Assembly (NCBI GenBank): GCA_947469815.1
Contig: CANIRI010000062.1
Span: forward strand, 1 to 9,926
Direction of reading: 5' to 3'
Length of the DNA stretch: 9,926 nucleotides
Source: Comamonadaceae bacterium
Lineage (GTDB): Bacteria > Pseudomonadota > Gammaproteobacteria > Burkholderiales > Burkholderiaceae_C
Below are positions 1 through 8,657 of the stretch, piece by piece. The notes beneath the pieces are model-generated. The model was not told the DNA's origin and ran no database searches. It worked only from the letters and a program-made list of their open reading frames with translations. The stretch's first letter is position 1, and each line of letters begins with the position of its first letter. Made by a program: the position numbers and the translations under genes.

Positions 1-587
<587 letters not shown>

Positions 588-1454
588 TCAGACAGCCGCC
601 GCACCGGCGACGATCTCGGACAATTCCTTGGTGATCGCCGCTTGACGCGTCTTGTTGTAAATCAGTTTGAGTTCGCCAATCACACTGCCGGCGTTGTCGG
701 TCGCCGACTTCATGGCGACCATGCGTGCCGATTGCTCGGACGCCATGCTCTCCGCCACGGCCTGGTAGACCAGGGCTTCGACGTAGCGCAACAGCAGGTC
801 GTCGATGACCACGTTGGCATCGGGCTCATAGACATAGTCCCAGCTGTGTTGCTTGCTGTCTTTCTGGATTTTTTCAGACGACAGCGGCAGCAGCTGTTCA
901 ACCACCGGCTCTTGCTTCATGGTGTTGATGAAGCGGGTGTAGCACAGCTGCACCGAGCTGATTTCGCCATTCACGTACGCATCGAGCAGCACCTTGACTG
1001 GGCCTATCATTTTTTCCAGATGGGGTGTGTCGCCCAATTGGGTGGCATGCGCCACCACCTTCACGCCGTTGCGTCCGAGGAAGCCCAGGCCTTTGTTGCC
1101 GATGGCCACCGCTTGTGGCGTGAAGCCTTTGGTTTGCCCTTCGCGCAGCATGTTCGTAAGCACCCGCAGCACATTGGTGTTCAAGCCGCCGCACAGTCCC
1201 TTGTCGGTGGTCACCACGATGTAGCCCGTGCCCTTGGCGTCGTTCACCGCCATAAAGGGGTGGACGTATTCGGGATTGGCGCGCCCCAGGTTAGCGGCGA
1301 TACCGCGAACCTTCTCCGTAAACGGACGCGCTGCGCGCATGCGCTCCTGCGCCTTTCGCATCTTGGAGGCGGCCACCATTTCCATGGCTTTGGTGATCTT
1401 CTTGGTGTTTTCCACCGATTTGATCTTGCCGCGTATTTCCTTACCTGCTGCCAT
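588..1454 (-). CDS. atpG: F1Fo ATP synthase subunit gamma
   Basis: Gamma is the central rotating shaft that couples c-ring rotation in the membrane to conformational change in the alpha3beta3 head. The protein has 288 residues, the usual length. The N-terminal coiled-coil helix starts with [20 protein letters not shown] (residues 5-24) and the C-terminal helix holds the signature [14 protein letters not shown] at the very end. These two helices pack as an antiparallel coiled coil inside the head. The start is fixed by a perfect AAGGAG six bases before the ATG. It lies 30 bases after atpA and 24 before atpD, in the standard order. Nothing is broken or unusual in it. Confidence 0.98.
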   Translation of the reverse strand: MAAGKEIRGKIKSVENTKKITKAMEMVAASKMRKAQERMRAARPFTEKVRGIAANLGRANPEYVHPFMAVNDAKGTGYIVVTTDKGLCGGLNTNVLRVLTNMLREGQTKGFTPQAVAIGNKGLGFLGRNGVKVVAHATQLGDTPHLEKMIGPVKVLLDAYVNGEISSVQLCYTRFINTMKQEPVVEQLLPLSSEKIQKDSKQHSWDYVYEPDANVVIDDLLLRYVEALVYQAVAESMASEQSARMVAMKSATDNAGSVIGELKLIYNKTRQAAITKELSEIVAGAAAV

Positions 1455-1460
1455 CAGAGG

Positions 1461-1466
1461 CTCCTT
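1461..1466 (-). promoter_or_regulatory. Shine-Dalgarno site of atpG
   Basis: Reading the minus strand, AAGGAG stands six bases before the atpG ATG, in the 30-base gap after atpA. It is a full match to the anti-Shine-Dalgarno core and settles the start of atpG. Confidence 0.85.
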
Positions 1467-1484
1467 GTGACGTCAGGGCGGGAG

Positions 1485-3023
1485 TTACGCAAAGTTCTTC
1501 TTGAACGCAGCCAGGGCCGCGCTCAATTCGGTTTCGGCGTCTTTGTCCATCGCCTTGGCGGCCTCGAGCTTGGCCAGCAACGCTGCGTGCTTGTCTTTCA
1601 AATACGCGTGCATGCCGCTCTCGAAAGCGAGAACCTGCTTGACTTCGATGTCATCGAGGTAGCCCTTGTTCACTGCGAACAAGGTCGCACCCATCAAACT
1701 GATGGTTTGCGGGCTGTACTGCGCTTGCTTGAGCAATTCGGTCACGCGGGCACCGCGGTCGAGCTGCTTGCGGGTTGCTTCGTCCAGGTCCGATGCGAAC
1801 TGGGCGAAAGCGGCCAATTCGCGGTACTGCGCCAAGTCGGTACGGATACCGCCGGACAGGCTCTTGATCAGTTTGGTTTGTGCCGCACCGCCGACGCGAG
1901 ACACCGAAATACCGGCGTTGATCGCAGGGCGTACGCCAGCGTTGAAGAGCGAGGTCTCCAAGAAGATCTGGCCGTCGGTAATCGAAATCACGTTGGTGGG
2001 CACGAAAGCCGACACGTCGCCGGCCTGCGTTTCAATAATCGGCAGTGCGGTCAGTGAGCCGGTTTTGCCTTTGACTTCGCCCTTGGTGAAGTGCTCGACG
2101 TAGTCAGCGTTGACGCGGGCAGCGCGCTCGAGCAGGCGGCTGTGGAGGTAGAACACGTCGCCGGGATAGGCTTCGCGGCCGGGTGGGCGGCGCAGCAGCA
2201 AGGACACCTGGCGGTAGGCCACGGCCTGCTTGGATAAATCGTCATAAACGATCAGCGCATCTTCGCCACGGTCACGGAAGTATTCGCCCATGGTGCAGCC
2301 GGAATAGGCCGACACGTATTGCATGGCTGCAGACTCAGAGGCGGACGCGGCAACCACAATGGTGTACGCCATCGCGCCGGCTTGTTCCAACGCGCGGACC
2401 ACGTTTTTGATCGACGAGGCTTTCTGTCCGATAGCCACGTAGATACAGGTCATGTGCTGACCCTTTTGGTTGATGATCGCGTCAATCGCCACAGCGGTCT
2501 TGCCGGTCTGGCGGTCGCCAATGATCAGTTCGCGCTGGCCGCGTCCGATCGGCACCATCGAGTCGATGGACTTCAGGCCGGTTTGCATGGGTTGGCTCAC
2601 CGATTCGCGGGCGATCACGCCGGGGGCGACTTTTTCGATCACGTCGGTCATCTTGGCGTTGATCGGGCCCTTGCCGTCAATTGGCTGGCCCAAGGCGTTG
2701 ACCACGCGGCCGATCAGTTCTGGGCCGACCGGGACTTCCAGAATGCGGCCGGTGCACTTGACCGTGTCGCCTTCGGAGATGTGTTCGTAATCACCCAAAA
2801 TCACCGCGCCGACCGAATCGCGCTCGAGATTGAGCGCCAGGCCGAAGGTGTTGTTGGGGAACTCCAGCATCTCGCCTTGCATCACATCGGACAAGCCGTG
2901 GACGCGGACGATACCGTCGGTCACCGAGATAACGGTGCCCTGGTTGCGGATATCGGCGCTGGCGGACAGCCCTTCGATACGGCTCTTGATCAGTTCGGAA
3001 ATTTCTGCCGGATTGAGTTGCAT
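1485..3023 (-). CDS. atpA: F1Fo ATP synthase subunit alpha
   Basis: Alpha alternates with beta in the F1 hexamer; its nucleotide sites are non-catalytic and it supplies the arginine finger to the beta sites. The protein has 512 residues, close to the E. coli length (513). The beta barrel covers roughly residues 25-95, the P-loop GDRQTGKT is at 169-176, and the family signature [10 protein letters not shown] is at 366-375, followed by the arginine finger R376 in SRVGGAAQ. The last 130 residues are the helical C-terminal domain. The ATG at 3023 follows purine-rich GAGGGAAAGAG sequence that can serve as ribosome binding site. It lies 48 bases after atpH and 30 before atpG. A long plus-strand open frame across this gene is a codon-bias shadow. 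Confidence 0.99.
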   Translation of the reverse strand: MQLNPAEISELIKSRIEGLSASADIRNQGTVISVTDGIVRVHGLSDVMQGEMLEFPNNTFGLALNLERDSVGAVILGDYEHISEGDTVKCTGRILEVPVGPELIGRVVNALGQPIDGKGPINAKMTDVIEKVAPGVIARESVSQPMQTGLKSIDSMVPIGRGQRELIIGDRQTGKTAVAIDAIINQKGQHMTCIYVAIGQKASSIKNVVRALEQAGAMAYTIVVAASASESAAMQYVSAYSGCTMGEYFRDRGEDALIVYDDLSKQAVAYRQVSLLLRRPPGREAYPGDVFYLHSRLLERAARVNADYVEHFTKGEVKGKTGSLTALPIIETQAGDVSAFVPTNVISITDGQIFLETSLFNAGVRPAINAGISVSRVGGAAQTKLIKSLSGGIRTDLAQYRELAAFAQFASDLDEATRKQLDRGARVTELLKQAQYSPQTISLMGATLFAVNKGYLDDIEVKQVLAFESGMHAYLKDKHAALLAKLEAAKAMDKDAETELSAALAAFKKNFA

Positions 3024-3071
3024 GACTCTTTCCCTCTTTCTTGGTAAAACTAAAGCACAGTTGCTGGCCGC

Positions 3072-3602
3072 TTACGCAGCCAACGCCACTTTCATCTGTT
3101 CTAGGCGGGCTTTGACCGAGGTGTCAAGCACCTCGTCACCCACCACCACCCGGATTCCGCCAATCAGCTCCGGTTGCAACTGAACCGCAACATGGAGTTT
3201 GCGCTTGAAGCGCTTCTCCAGCGATTGCGTGACATCGGCAAGCGCCGCTCCCTCCATGGGGAAGGCGCTGAATATCGTCGCGTCCGATGCGCCGCCCTGG
3301 GCGTTCATGTGGGCACGGAACTGGGCTGCCATTTCGGGCAGGGCGCTCAGGCGTCCGTTTTCCAGCACCATGTGCAAAAACTGCTGCGCCACGGGCGACA
3401 GGGGCTCTTTCATCACGCCTGCAACCAAACCCACGACTTGTTCCACCGTGGATTTGGGGTTGGACGCAAAACGCAAAAGATCCGGGTCGGCAGCAATATC
3501 TGCCATCCGGTCCAACCATTGCGCGGTGTGCGCATGGTCGGACGCGCTGGCTTTGAAAAGCGCGTCGGCGTAGGGGCGGGCGATGGTCGCGAGTTCAGCC
3601 AT
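3072..3602 (-). CDS. atpH: F1Fo ATP synthase subunit delta (OSCP-like)
   Basis: Delta sits on top of the F1 head and ties it to the b-subunit stator so the head does not spin with gamma. The protein has 176 residues, the normal length. The N-terminal domain begins with ARPYADALF (residues 8-16), the conserved helix that contacts alpha. The C-terminal domain carries the family signature around [20 protein letters not shown] (residues 145-164), which binds subunit b. The ATG at 3602 is only eight bases after the atpF stop with a weak AGAGG before it, so translational coupling to atpF is likely. It precedes atpA by 48 bases. Confidence 0.97.
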   Translation of the reverse strand: MAELATIARPYADALFKASASDHAHTAQWLDRMADIAADPDLLRFASNPKSTVEQVVGLVAGVMKEPLSPVAQQFLHMVLENGRLSALPEMAAQFRAHMNAQGGASDATIFSAFPMEGAALADVTQSLEKRFKRKLHVAVQLQPELIGGIRVVVGDEVLDTSVKARLEQMKVALAA

Positions 3603-3610
3603 GTACGCCT

Positions 3611-4081
3611 CTACAGTTCACTTTTCAGGCGGGACAGCAAATCAGCGTGGACCTGGGCATTCACTTCCTTGCGCAGGATCTGCTCAGCACCCTTGACGGC
3701 GAGAACAGCAACTTCACCACGGAGTGACTCGCGGACTTTGACCGCCTCTTGCAAGGCTTCGTCGCGTGCATTGGCCACGATCCGTGCGGCTTCTTCGCTG
3801 GCGCGCGACTTGGCTTCGTCGATGATCTGCTGTGCGCGGCGCTCGGCGTCGGCCAAAAAGGCGGCCGACTCAGAACGCGTAGCCGCCATGCGGGTCTCAA
3901 CTTCGCGGTGCACGTTGGACAGCTCCATCTTGGCGTTCTCGGCAGCAGCCAGGCCGCTCGAGATTTTTTCCGCGCGTTCGTCCAGGGCCTTGACCAGCGG
4001 CGGCCAGATGTATGTCATGGTGAACCCGACCAAAATCAGGAACACAATCATCTGAACAATTAGGGTACCGGTAATGCTCAC
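3611..4081 (-). CDS. atpF: F1Fo ATP synthase subunit b (stator), GTG start
   Basis: Subunit b dimerises to form the peripheral stalk linking subunit a in the membrane to delta on the F1 head. The protein has 156 residues, as in E. coli. A single membrane helix covers about residues 5-27 ([21 protein letters not shown]). The rest is a long, charged, alanine-rich helix with coiled-coil character, including [20 protein letters not shown] near the middle. The start is a GTG, not an ATG: AAGGA stands six bases before it, and the encoded N-terminus matches the family, whereas the first internal ATG at codon 11 would cut into the membrane helix. It follows atpE by 75 bases and precedes atpH by eight. 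Confidence 0.96.
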   Translation of the reverse strand: MSITGTLIVQMIVFLILVGFTMTYIWPPLVKALDERAEKISSGLAAAENAKMELSNVHREVETRMAATRSESAAFLADAERRAQQIIDEAKSRASEEAARIVANARDEALQEAVKVRESLRGEVAVLAVKGAEQILRKEVNAQVHADLLSRLKSEL

Positions 4082-4087
4082 TTCGTA

Positions 4088-4092
4088 TCCTT
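4088..4092 (-). promoter_or_regulatory. Shine-Dalgarno site supporting the GTG start of atpF
   Basis: On the minus strand AAGGA stands six bases before the GTG of atpF. It decides in favour of the GTG over any downstream ATG. Confidence 0.75.
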
Positions 4093-4156
4093 TCCCATAG
4101 GGCTTGGGTTGGCCCCGACGCTATACGCGCCGCGACACACCCATGGCGCTAATGGA

Positions 4157-4425
<269 letters not shown>

Positions 4426-4453
4426 AAAAAATGGGGAAAGAGAGGGTTAAAAA

Positions 4454-5311
4454 TCAGTGGTGGTCATGCGCCTGACCCACATACACGAGGGTCAGCATCA
4501 TGAACACAAAAGCTTGGAGGGTGATGATCAAAATATGGAAGATCGCCCACACGGTTCCAGCGATGATGTGGCCGATGGGCAAAGCGATCCCGGTAAACGA
4601 CATGGAAATCGCGCCGCCCATCAAGGCGATCAGCAGAAAAATCAGTTCCCCGGCGTACATGTTTCCAAATAACCGCATACCGTGCGACACGGTTTTGGCG
4701 ACAAATTCGATCATCTGCATGGCGAAGTTGAAAGGGTACAAGACCCAATGGTTACCGAAGGGCGCTGTGAACAATTCATGCAGCCAGCCGCCCAGGCCCT
4801 TGATCTTGACGCAGTAGTAAATGGAAATAATCAACACGCTGACCGACAGCCCCATCGCTACCGACAAATCCGCTGTTGGAACCACGCGCATGTAAGCATG
4901 GTGCGGGTCACCGCCGTTGGCCGCGAAAATTGCCTCCCAGATCAGGGGGATCAGGTCCACTGGCAGTAAGTCCATGGCGTTCATCAGGAAAATCCAGACA
5001 AAAACCGTTAAGGCAAGCGGAGCGACAAATTTACGGCTTTCGGCGTTATGAACAATGCTCTTAGCCTGTGCATCGACCATTTCAACGAGCAATTCAACGG
5101 CCGCCTGCAGCCGTCCGGGGACACCCGAGGTGGCACGGCTGGCCGCCAGCCACATCACAAAGCAACCCATGACGCCCAGCGAAATGGCCCAAAACATGGA
5201 GTCCATGTTGAAGACGGAGAAGTCCACGATGCCGCCCATGTGCTTGTTTTGCAAATGGGTGAGGTGATGGCCGATGTATTCACCAGCGCTTGGTCCGTGC
5301 TCAGCCGCCAT
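4454..5311 (-). CDS. atpB: F1Fo ATP synthase subunit a
   Basis: Subunit a is the membrane stator that holds the two proton half-channels beside the c ring. The protein has 285 residues with a polar, histidine-rich N-terminus and several strongly hydrophobic segments (about 39-58, 97-117, 149-170, 186-206, 214-236 and 243-275). The essential arginine is R213 in the motif MRLFGNMYAGE, with E222 close by. The last helices carry H259 and Q266 in FHILIITLQAF, matching E. coli H245 and Q252. The ATG at 5311 is seven bases after the atpI stop. AAGGAC, overlapping the end of atpI, stands ten bases before it, so coupling to atpI is likely. All functional residues I know of for this family are present. 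Confidence 0.98.
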   Translation of the reverse strand: MAAEHGPSAGEYIGHHLTHLQNKHMGGIVDFSVFNMDSMFWAISLGVMGCFVMWLAASRATSGVPGRLQAAVELLVEMVDAQAKSIVHNAESRKFVAPLALTVFVWIFLMNAMDLLPVDLIPLIWEAIFAANGGDPHHAYMRVVPTADLSVAMGLSVSVLIISIYYCVKIKGLGGWLHELFTAPFGNHWVLYPFNFAMQMIEFVAKTVSHGMRLFGNMYAGELIFLLIALMGGAISMSFTGIALPIGHIIAGTVWAIFHILIITLQAFVFMMLTLVYVGQAHDHH

Positions 5312-5318
5312 AAATCAG

Positions 5319-5798
5319 TCAGTCCTTGCCATCCGGTAAACCATGCTTGCGGGGCCTGTAGGCCAGCAAAAACCAGTTCACCTTCATTGTTACAACCAGG
5401 CCCGTCAAAAGAGCGGGCCAACTCAATTCACCAAGTACCTGCCCGGCACCGCCAAGGATGGCGATCGACAGGCCGATCTTTACCAATTCCCAGACGAAGA
5501 ACCGGAGCACAACGGCTTCCGGTCTCGAACGTCCTTGCACACCCGCCATTCCTCGCATCAGCGCAGCATTCGGCAACACAACCGCCAGGGCGCCGTAAGC
5601 GGCAGAAAGAGCCGTGCTTACACTCTGCCAAACCAGACCCAGAACCAGCGCGACGACCAAGCCGGCTACCAATTGCCAGGCAATTAGTTGCCAAACCGGA
5701 ATCGCAGTCTGCTGCGATCTCCACTGCTGCGCTTCTTCGACGGAAAGAGGACGGAAATCGTCTTCTGAATCGTCTTGCCAAGGGTTTTTCACGCGCAC
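5319..5798 (-). CDS. atpI: ATP synthase assembly protein AtpI
   Basis: AtpI is a small membrane protein encoded first in many atp operons. In other bacteria it helps assemble the c ring and may aid magnesium uptake; it is not part of the finished enzyme. The protein has 159 residues: an acidic cytoplasmic N-terminus (WQDDSEDDF), four hydrophobic segments (about 35-56, 62-84, 98-118, 126-146) and a charged tail. The motif FFVWELVKIGLS (residues 100-111), with E104 and K107, is typical of the family. A TGA lies directly upstream in frame, so translation must start at the GTG at 5798 or at the second GTG two codons later (5792). Neither has a strong Shine-Dalgarno. It heads the operon and is seven bases from atpB. 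Confidence 0.92.
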   Translation of the reverse strand: MRVKNPWQDDSEDDFRPLSVEEAQQWRSQQTAIPVWQLIAWQLVAGLVVALVLGLVWQSVSTALSAAYGALAVVLPNAALMRGMAGVQGRSRPEAVVLRFFVWELVKIGLSIAILGGAGQVLGELSWPALLTGLVVTMKVNWFLLAYRPRKHGLPDGKD

Positions 5799-5821
5799 TC
5801 AGCTCGCAAAGGGTTCGGTTT

Positions 5822-5839
5822 GCTCCGAAAAACGGAAGC
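5822..5839 (-). other. Small imperfect hairpin in the predicted atp leader
   Basis: CGGAGC and GCTTCCG can pair with one bulged base around a five-base loop (TTTTT on the minus strand), giving a six-base-pair stem. It falls between the predicted atp transcription start and the atpI start codon. On the plus strand it is followed by TTTT, so it superficially resembles a weak terminator in that direction, but no plus-strand gene ends there. The stem is short and may be chance. Confidence 0.3.
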
Positions 5840-5857
5840 TTTTCAGTACAGCCTCCG

Positions 5858-5868
5858 AGTATATACCA
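5858..5868 (-). promoter_or_regulatory. Candidate extended -10 promoter of the atp operon
   Basis: The minus strand reads TGGTATATACT. This gives TATACT (5 of 6 to the sigma-70 -10 consensus), or TGG-TATATA as an extended -10. No good -35 is present: the nearest, TTCAGC, lies about 19 bases upstream and matches only partly. Transcription would begin near 5851, leaving a leader of roughly 50 bases before the atpI GTG. It is the best promoter-like sequence in this gap for that direction. Confidence 0.5.
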
Positions 5869-5965
5869 GCGGGCTGAGGCGAAGCTGAAATCCCGGCCTC
5901 GACTCCCTGTGAGCATTAGGGCTTTATCCCCCTTCAAGCACGGCCCGTCGGTCCAAAACTGTCGC

Positions 5966-5971
5966 GATAAT
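5966..5971 (+). promoter_or_regulatory. Weak candidate -10 element for the DUF493-lipB-lipA operon
   Basis: GATAAT matches 5 of 6 bases of the sigma-70 -10 box and lies 23 bases before the DUF493 ATG. No matching -35 is seen 16-18 bases upstream, so the call rests on one hexamer and position only. Confidence 0.25.
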
Positions 5972-5994
5972 GGGCTGTCGATCCGTCAACCAGA

Positions 5995-6291
5995 ATGACT
6001 TCACCCCAAAATCCGCCACCTCCTGCCGTTTCGCCGGACTCTTTGATTGCGTACCCCTGCCGGTTTCCCATCAAGGTCATGGGGGCCCATGTCGAGAGTT
6101 TTATGCCTGAGATGGTCGCGCTGGCGCAGCAGTTTGACCCTGAGTTTGCGCTTGAGCGGGTGGAGATTCGCGCCAGCAGCGGCGGCAAGTATCTCGGGCT
6201 GACACTCAATATTTGGGCTACCAGCCGCACGCAGTTGGACGATCTGTACCGCGCGCTGTCCAGCCACCCCCTGGTCAAAGTCACTTTGTAG
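5995..6291 (+). CDS. DUF493 / YbeD-family small protein upstream of lipB
   Basis: A 98-residue protein of the DUF493 (YbeD) family, which has a small ferredoxin-like alpha/beta fold. Its molecular job is not established; E. coli ybeD also lies just upstream of lipB. Family features are the proline-rich entry followed by FPIKVMG (residues 24-30), the SSGGKYLGLTLNIWA stretch (61-75), then the final helix QLDDLYRALSSHP (79-91) and the last strand VKVTL. The length compares with 87 residues in E. coli; the extra residues are a proline-rich N-terminus. The ATG has no clear Shine-Dalgarno. It is the first gene of the lip operon, nine bases before lipB and in the same reading frame. A regulatory or helper role in lipoate metabolism is only suggested by its position. 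Confidence 0.88.
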   Translation: MTSPQNPPPPAVSPDSLIAYPCRFPIKVMGAHVESFMPEMVALAQQFDPEFALERVEIRASSGGKYLGLTLNIWATSRTQLDDLYRALSSHPLVKVTL

Positions 6292-6300
6292 TTAAAGCCT

Positions 6301-6981
6301 GTGGACGCTTTAACCCTGATGGCCAAGGGGCGCTGCGACTATCTGCAGACCTACCATGCGATGCAGGCCCTCACGGCTGCGCGCACTGTGACCACGCCCG
6401 ACCAAATTTGGCTGTGTGAACATGAACCGGTTTTTACCCTGGGCCTTGCCGGTCGCACGGAACATCTTTTGGCCACCGGCAGCACCCCCGTGGTACCCAC
6501 GGACCGGGGCGGGCAGGTCACTTACCACGGACCGGGTCAGGTTGTGGCCTATCCGCTCATGGATCTCAAGCGCGCCGGTTATTACGTCAAGGAATACGTC
6601 TACCGCATCGAAGAAGCCGTGATCCGCACGCTGCGTGATTGGGGTGTCACCGGCCACCGCGTGCCGGGTGCACCTGGTATTTATGTCCGGCTGGATGATC
6701 CTGCAGGCCACGCCAAGTTGTCCGCAACGGGCGGTGCTGCCGCGCCGAATTTCGCCGGGTTAGGCAAGATTGCGGCGCTCGGGGTCAAAGTCAGTCGCCA
6801 CTGCGCGTACCACGGGGTGGCGCTGAATGTGGCGATGGATTTGTCGCCGTTCGACGCCATCAACCCCTGCGGGTATGCTGGCCTGCGGACCGTGGACCTT
6901 TCTACAATCGGCGTGACTGTCGGCTGGGAAGAGGCCGCCGCCGCCTTGGGCCAGCGTTTGGCCGCCGGGCTATTACCCTGA
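6301..6981 (+). CDS. lipB: Lipoyl(octanoyl) transferase LipB, GTG start
   Basis: LipB moves octanoate from octanoyl-acyl carrier protein onto a lysine of lipoyl domains, the first step of de novo lipoate synthesis in the cytoplasm. The protein has 226 residues. Family motifs are the substrate-pocket stretch [18 protein letters not shown] (69-86), the catalytic lysine K156 in GKIAALG, the catalytic cysteine C168 in [13 protein letters not shown], and INPCGYAGL (187-195). Between GIYV and GKIAALG there are about 26 residues where E. coli has about three: a loop insertion just before the catalytic lysine. The start is GTG at 6301, the first start codon after the in-frame TAG of the DUF493 gene; an ATG at codon 7 is possible, and the Shine-Dalgarno is weak either way. 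lipA follows after seven bases. Confidence 0.96.
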   Translation: MDALTLMAKGRCDYLQTYHAMQALTAARTVTTPDQIWLCEHEPVFTLGLAGRTEHLLATGSTPVVPTDRGGQVTYHGPGQVVAYPLMDLKRAGYYVKEYVYRIEEAVIRTLRDWGVTGHRVPGAPGIYVRLDDPAGHAKLSATGGAAAPNFAGLGKIAALGVKVSRHCAYHGVALNVAMDLSPFDAINPCGYAGLRTVDLSTIGVTVGWEEAAAALGQRLAAGLLP

Positions 6982-6988
6982 GACCGCC

Positions 6989-7972
6989 ATGGCATTGAGC
7001 ACCCCGGTACCCGAGATACTTGCAGCCGCACCGCCGCACGACCCCAGCGTCAAGCAAAAGGCCGCAGCCAAGTTGGCCCGCATTCCGATCAAAGTCCAGG
7101 CGGCCGAAGTACTGAAAAAGCCCGCTTGGATCCGCGTCAAGGCCGCCAGCCAGAGTAGCCGTTTTCAAGACATTAAAAAAATCCTACGCGAAAACCAATT
7201 GGTCACCGTGTGCGAGGAGGCATCGTGCCCCAATATCGGCGAGTGTTTCGGCAAAGGAACCGCCACCTTCATGATCATGGGCGACAAGTGCACCCGGCGC
7301 TGCCCTTTTTGTGATGTGGGCCATGGCCGCCCCGACCCACTCAACCCCGACGAGCCCGCCAGCCTGGCCAAGACCATTGCCGCATTGCAGTTGCGCTATG
7401 TGGTGATCACCAGCGTGGACCGAGACGATTTACGCGACGGCGGTGCAGCGCATTTTGTCGCATGCATCGAGGCGATTCGTGCCGCCTCACCGGCTACCGA
7501 AATCGAAGTGCTGGTACCCGATTTCCGCGGCCGCGATGACCGGGCTTTGTCGATTTTGCGCACCGCTCCGCCGGATGTAATGAACCACAACATCGAGACC
7601 GTGCCGCGCCTGTACAAAGAGGCGCGACCCGGGTCGGACTACGCGTTCAGTTTGAACTTGCTGAAAAAGTTCAAGGCCTTGTTCCCCGACATTCCGACCA
7701 AGAGCGGCATCATGGTCGGATTGGGCGAGACCGATGAAGAGGTGCTGCAGGTTATGCGCGATATGCGGGCCCACGGCATCGACATGCTCACGATTGGCCA
7801 GTATTTGGCTCCTTCCAGCAGCCACCTGCCGGTTCGCCGCTACGTGCACCCGGACCAGTTCAAGGTCTTTGAAGCGCAGGCCTACGCCATGGGCTTCAAG
7901 CACGCTGCAGTGGGTGCCATGGTGCGCTCCAGCTACCACGCCGACGAGCAAGCCGGGCACGCACGCGCCTGA
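6989..7972 (+). CDS. lipA: Lipoyl synthase LipA (radical SAM)
   Basis: LipA inserts two sulfur atoms into the protein-bound octanoyl chain made by LipB, using radical S-adenosylmethionine chemistry and giving up its auxiliary iron-sulfur cluster as sulfur source. The protein has 327 residues, close to E. coli (321). The auxiliary cluster ligands are C75, C80 and C86 ([12 protein letters not shown]) plus the serine in RSSY at residues 313-316 near the C-terminus. The radical SAM cluster is held by C101, C105 and C108 (CTRRCPFC). The first 45 residues are a proline- and alanine-rich extension of low complexity. The ATG lies seven bases after the lipB stop with only a weak ribosome site. The gene ends one base from the stop of the convergent membrane-protein gene. 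Confidence 0.98.
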   Translation: MALSTPVPEILAAAPPHDPSVKQKAAAKLARIPIKVQAAEVLKKPAWIRVKAASQSSRFQDIKKILRENQLVTVCEEASCPNIGECFGKGTATFMIMGDKCTRRCPFCDVGHGRPDPLNPDEPASLAKTIAALQLRYVVITSVDRDDLRDGGAAHFVACIEAIRAASPATEIEVLVPDFRGRDDRALSILRTAPPDVMNHNIETVPRLYKEARPGSDYAFSLNLLKKFKALFPDIPTKSGIMVGLGETDEEVLQVMRDMRAHGIDMLTIGQYLAPSSSHLPVRRYVHPDQFKVFEAQAYAMGFKHAAVGAMVRSSYHADEQAGHARA

Positions 7973-7973
7973 G

Positions 7974-8654
7974 TTATCGGCCGCGTAAGTACCGCCATCC
8001 CTGCGTCGCTAGGTGGACATGCAGGTACAGCCACAGCAGCGGATCGGAAACCGCATCCCACACATTGCCGCTGGGCAAACGCGTCAGTACAAAGAGCGCG
8101 ATGGCCAAAAATGGCAGCGCATGAACCCAGCGGGCGGAGATTATCCACGCCGCAGCGGCACCGACGATCAGCACCACGCTAGCCAGCGGGCTGAAGCCCC
8201 AGCCATAGATGGATTGCTGCACCGGCAGCGCAGCAAAGGTGTCCAGCGCCAACACCCAGCCCAGCCCGATGCCGCACAGCACCCAGGGTAGGGGAATATG
8301 GTTGGTCGGCGTGGGCGTCCAGGGGTCGCTAAACCGCGCTTGCGGCCGGGTTTGCCGCCACAACCACAGGCTGCAGAGCAGGACGCTGGTCCAGCTGGGT
8401 GCGGCAAACGCGAGTTCCAGCCAGTACGCTGGCGACAGCGGGCCGGGAAGGGACGAAGCAATGCCTACACAAGCGGCCCAAGCCAGTCGCCAATGCGGCT
8501 GCAACACGTAAGCCACACGCCAGCCGGCTGCAGCCAACACCACGCCCCACAGCATGTGCACGCCAACCTGGCGCAGCGCAGCCTGCGGAAACACCGGGCT
8601 GTCCATGTCCAGCAAAGGCTGGAACCACTGGACCAATTCAGACGCGACCAACAT
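7974..8654 (-). CDS. Polytopic inner-membrane protein of unknown function
   Basis: I do not recognise the family. The 226-residue protein is very hydrophobic and rich in tryptophan, leucine and alanine, with about six likely membrane helices (roughly residues 30-50, 56-72, 78-99, 122-143, 155-174 and 178-191) and perhaps a seventh at 200-215. A proline-rich cytoplasmic or periplasmic loop (SDPWTPTPTNHIPLP, 109-123) splits the protein in two halves. The tail WRYLRGR is basic. I see no catalytic motif. The start ATG lies three bases after the stop of the sialidase-like gene with no clear Shine-Dalgarno, so translational coupling is likely. The shared operon suggests it works with the anchored sialidase-like protein or the upstream ABC exporter, perhaps in the cell envelope; that is inference. 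Confidence 0.8.
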   Translation of the reverse strand: MLVASELVQWFQPLLDMDSPVFPQAALRQVGVHMLWGVVLAAAGWRVAYVLQPHWRLAWAACVGIASSLPGPLSPAYWLELAFAAPSWTSVLLCSLWLWRQTRPQARFSDPWTPTPTNHIPLPWVLCGIGLGWVLALDTFAALPVQQSIYGWGFSPLASVVLIVGAAAAWIISARWVHALPFLAIALFVLTRLPSGNVWDAVSDPLLWLYLHVHLATQGWRYLRGR

Positions 8655-8657
8655 ACA

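Larger units (their letters stand above)
5799..5994. other. Divergent intergenic region between atp operon and lip operon
   Basis: These 196 bases separate the start of atpI (minus) from the DUF493 gene (plus) and must hold the control signals of both operons. I see an extended -10 candidate for the atp direction, a short hairpin in the predicted atp leader, and a weak -10-like hexamer for the lip direction. The rest shows no recognisable operator, repeat or small RNA gene. Confidence 0.8.

Noticed and set aside
642..2057. A 471-codon plus-strand open frame antisense to atpG and atpA
   Set aside because: It lies opposite two certain ATP synthase genes. Its translation is histidine-, arginine- and glutamine-rich with no domain, as expected for antisense frames in GC-rich coding DNA.
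2319..3047. A 242-codon plus-strand open frame antisense to atpA
   Set aside because: Same histidine- and aspartate-rich shadow composition, no ribosome site, and fully explained by atpA on the other strand.
3174..4055. A 293-codon plus-strand open frame antisense to atpH and atpF
   Set aside because: Serine/arginine-rich shadow opposite two well-identified genes; no recognisable motif.
4082..4156. Possible terminator or structured RNA in the atpE-atpF gap
   Set aside because: Only short GC-rich pairings are seen, with no long stem and no T-run; the gap reads better as an untranslated spacer in the operon.
5048..5998. A 316-codon plus-strand open frame across atpB, atpI and the intergenic region
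   Set aside because: It overlaps two real genes and the divergent promoter region. Its basic, proline- and serine-rich translation has no family likeness.
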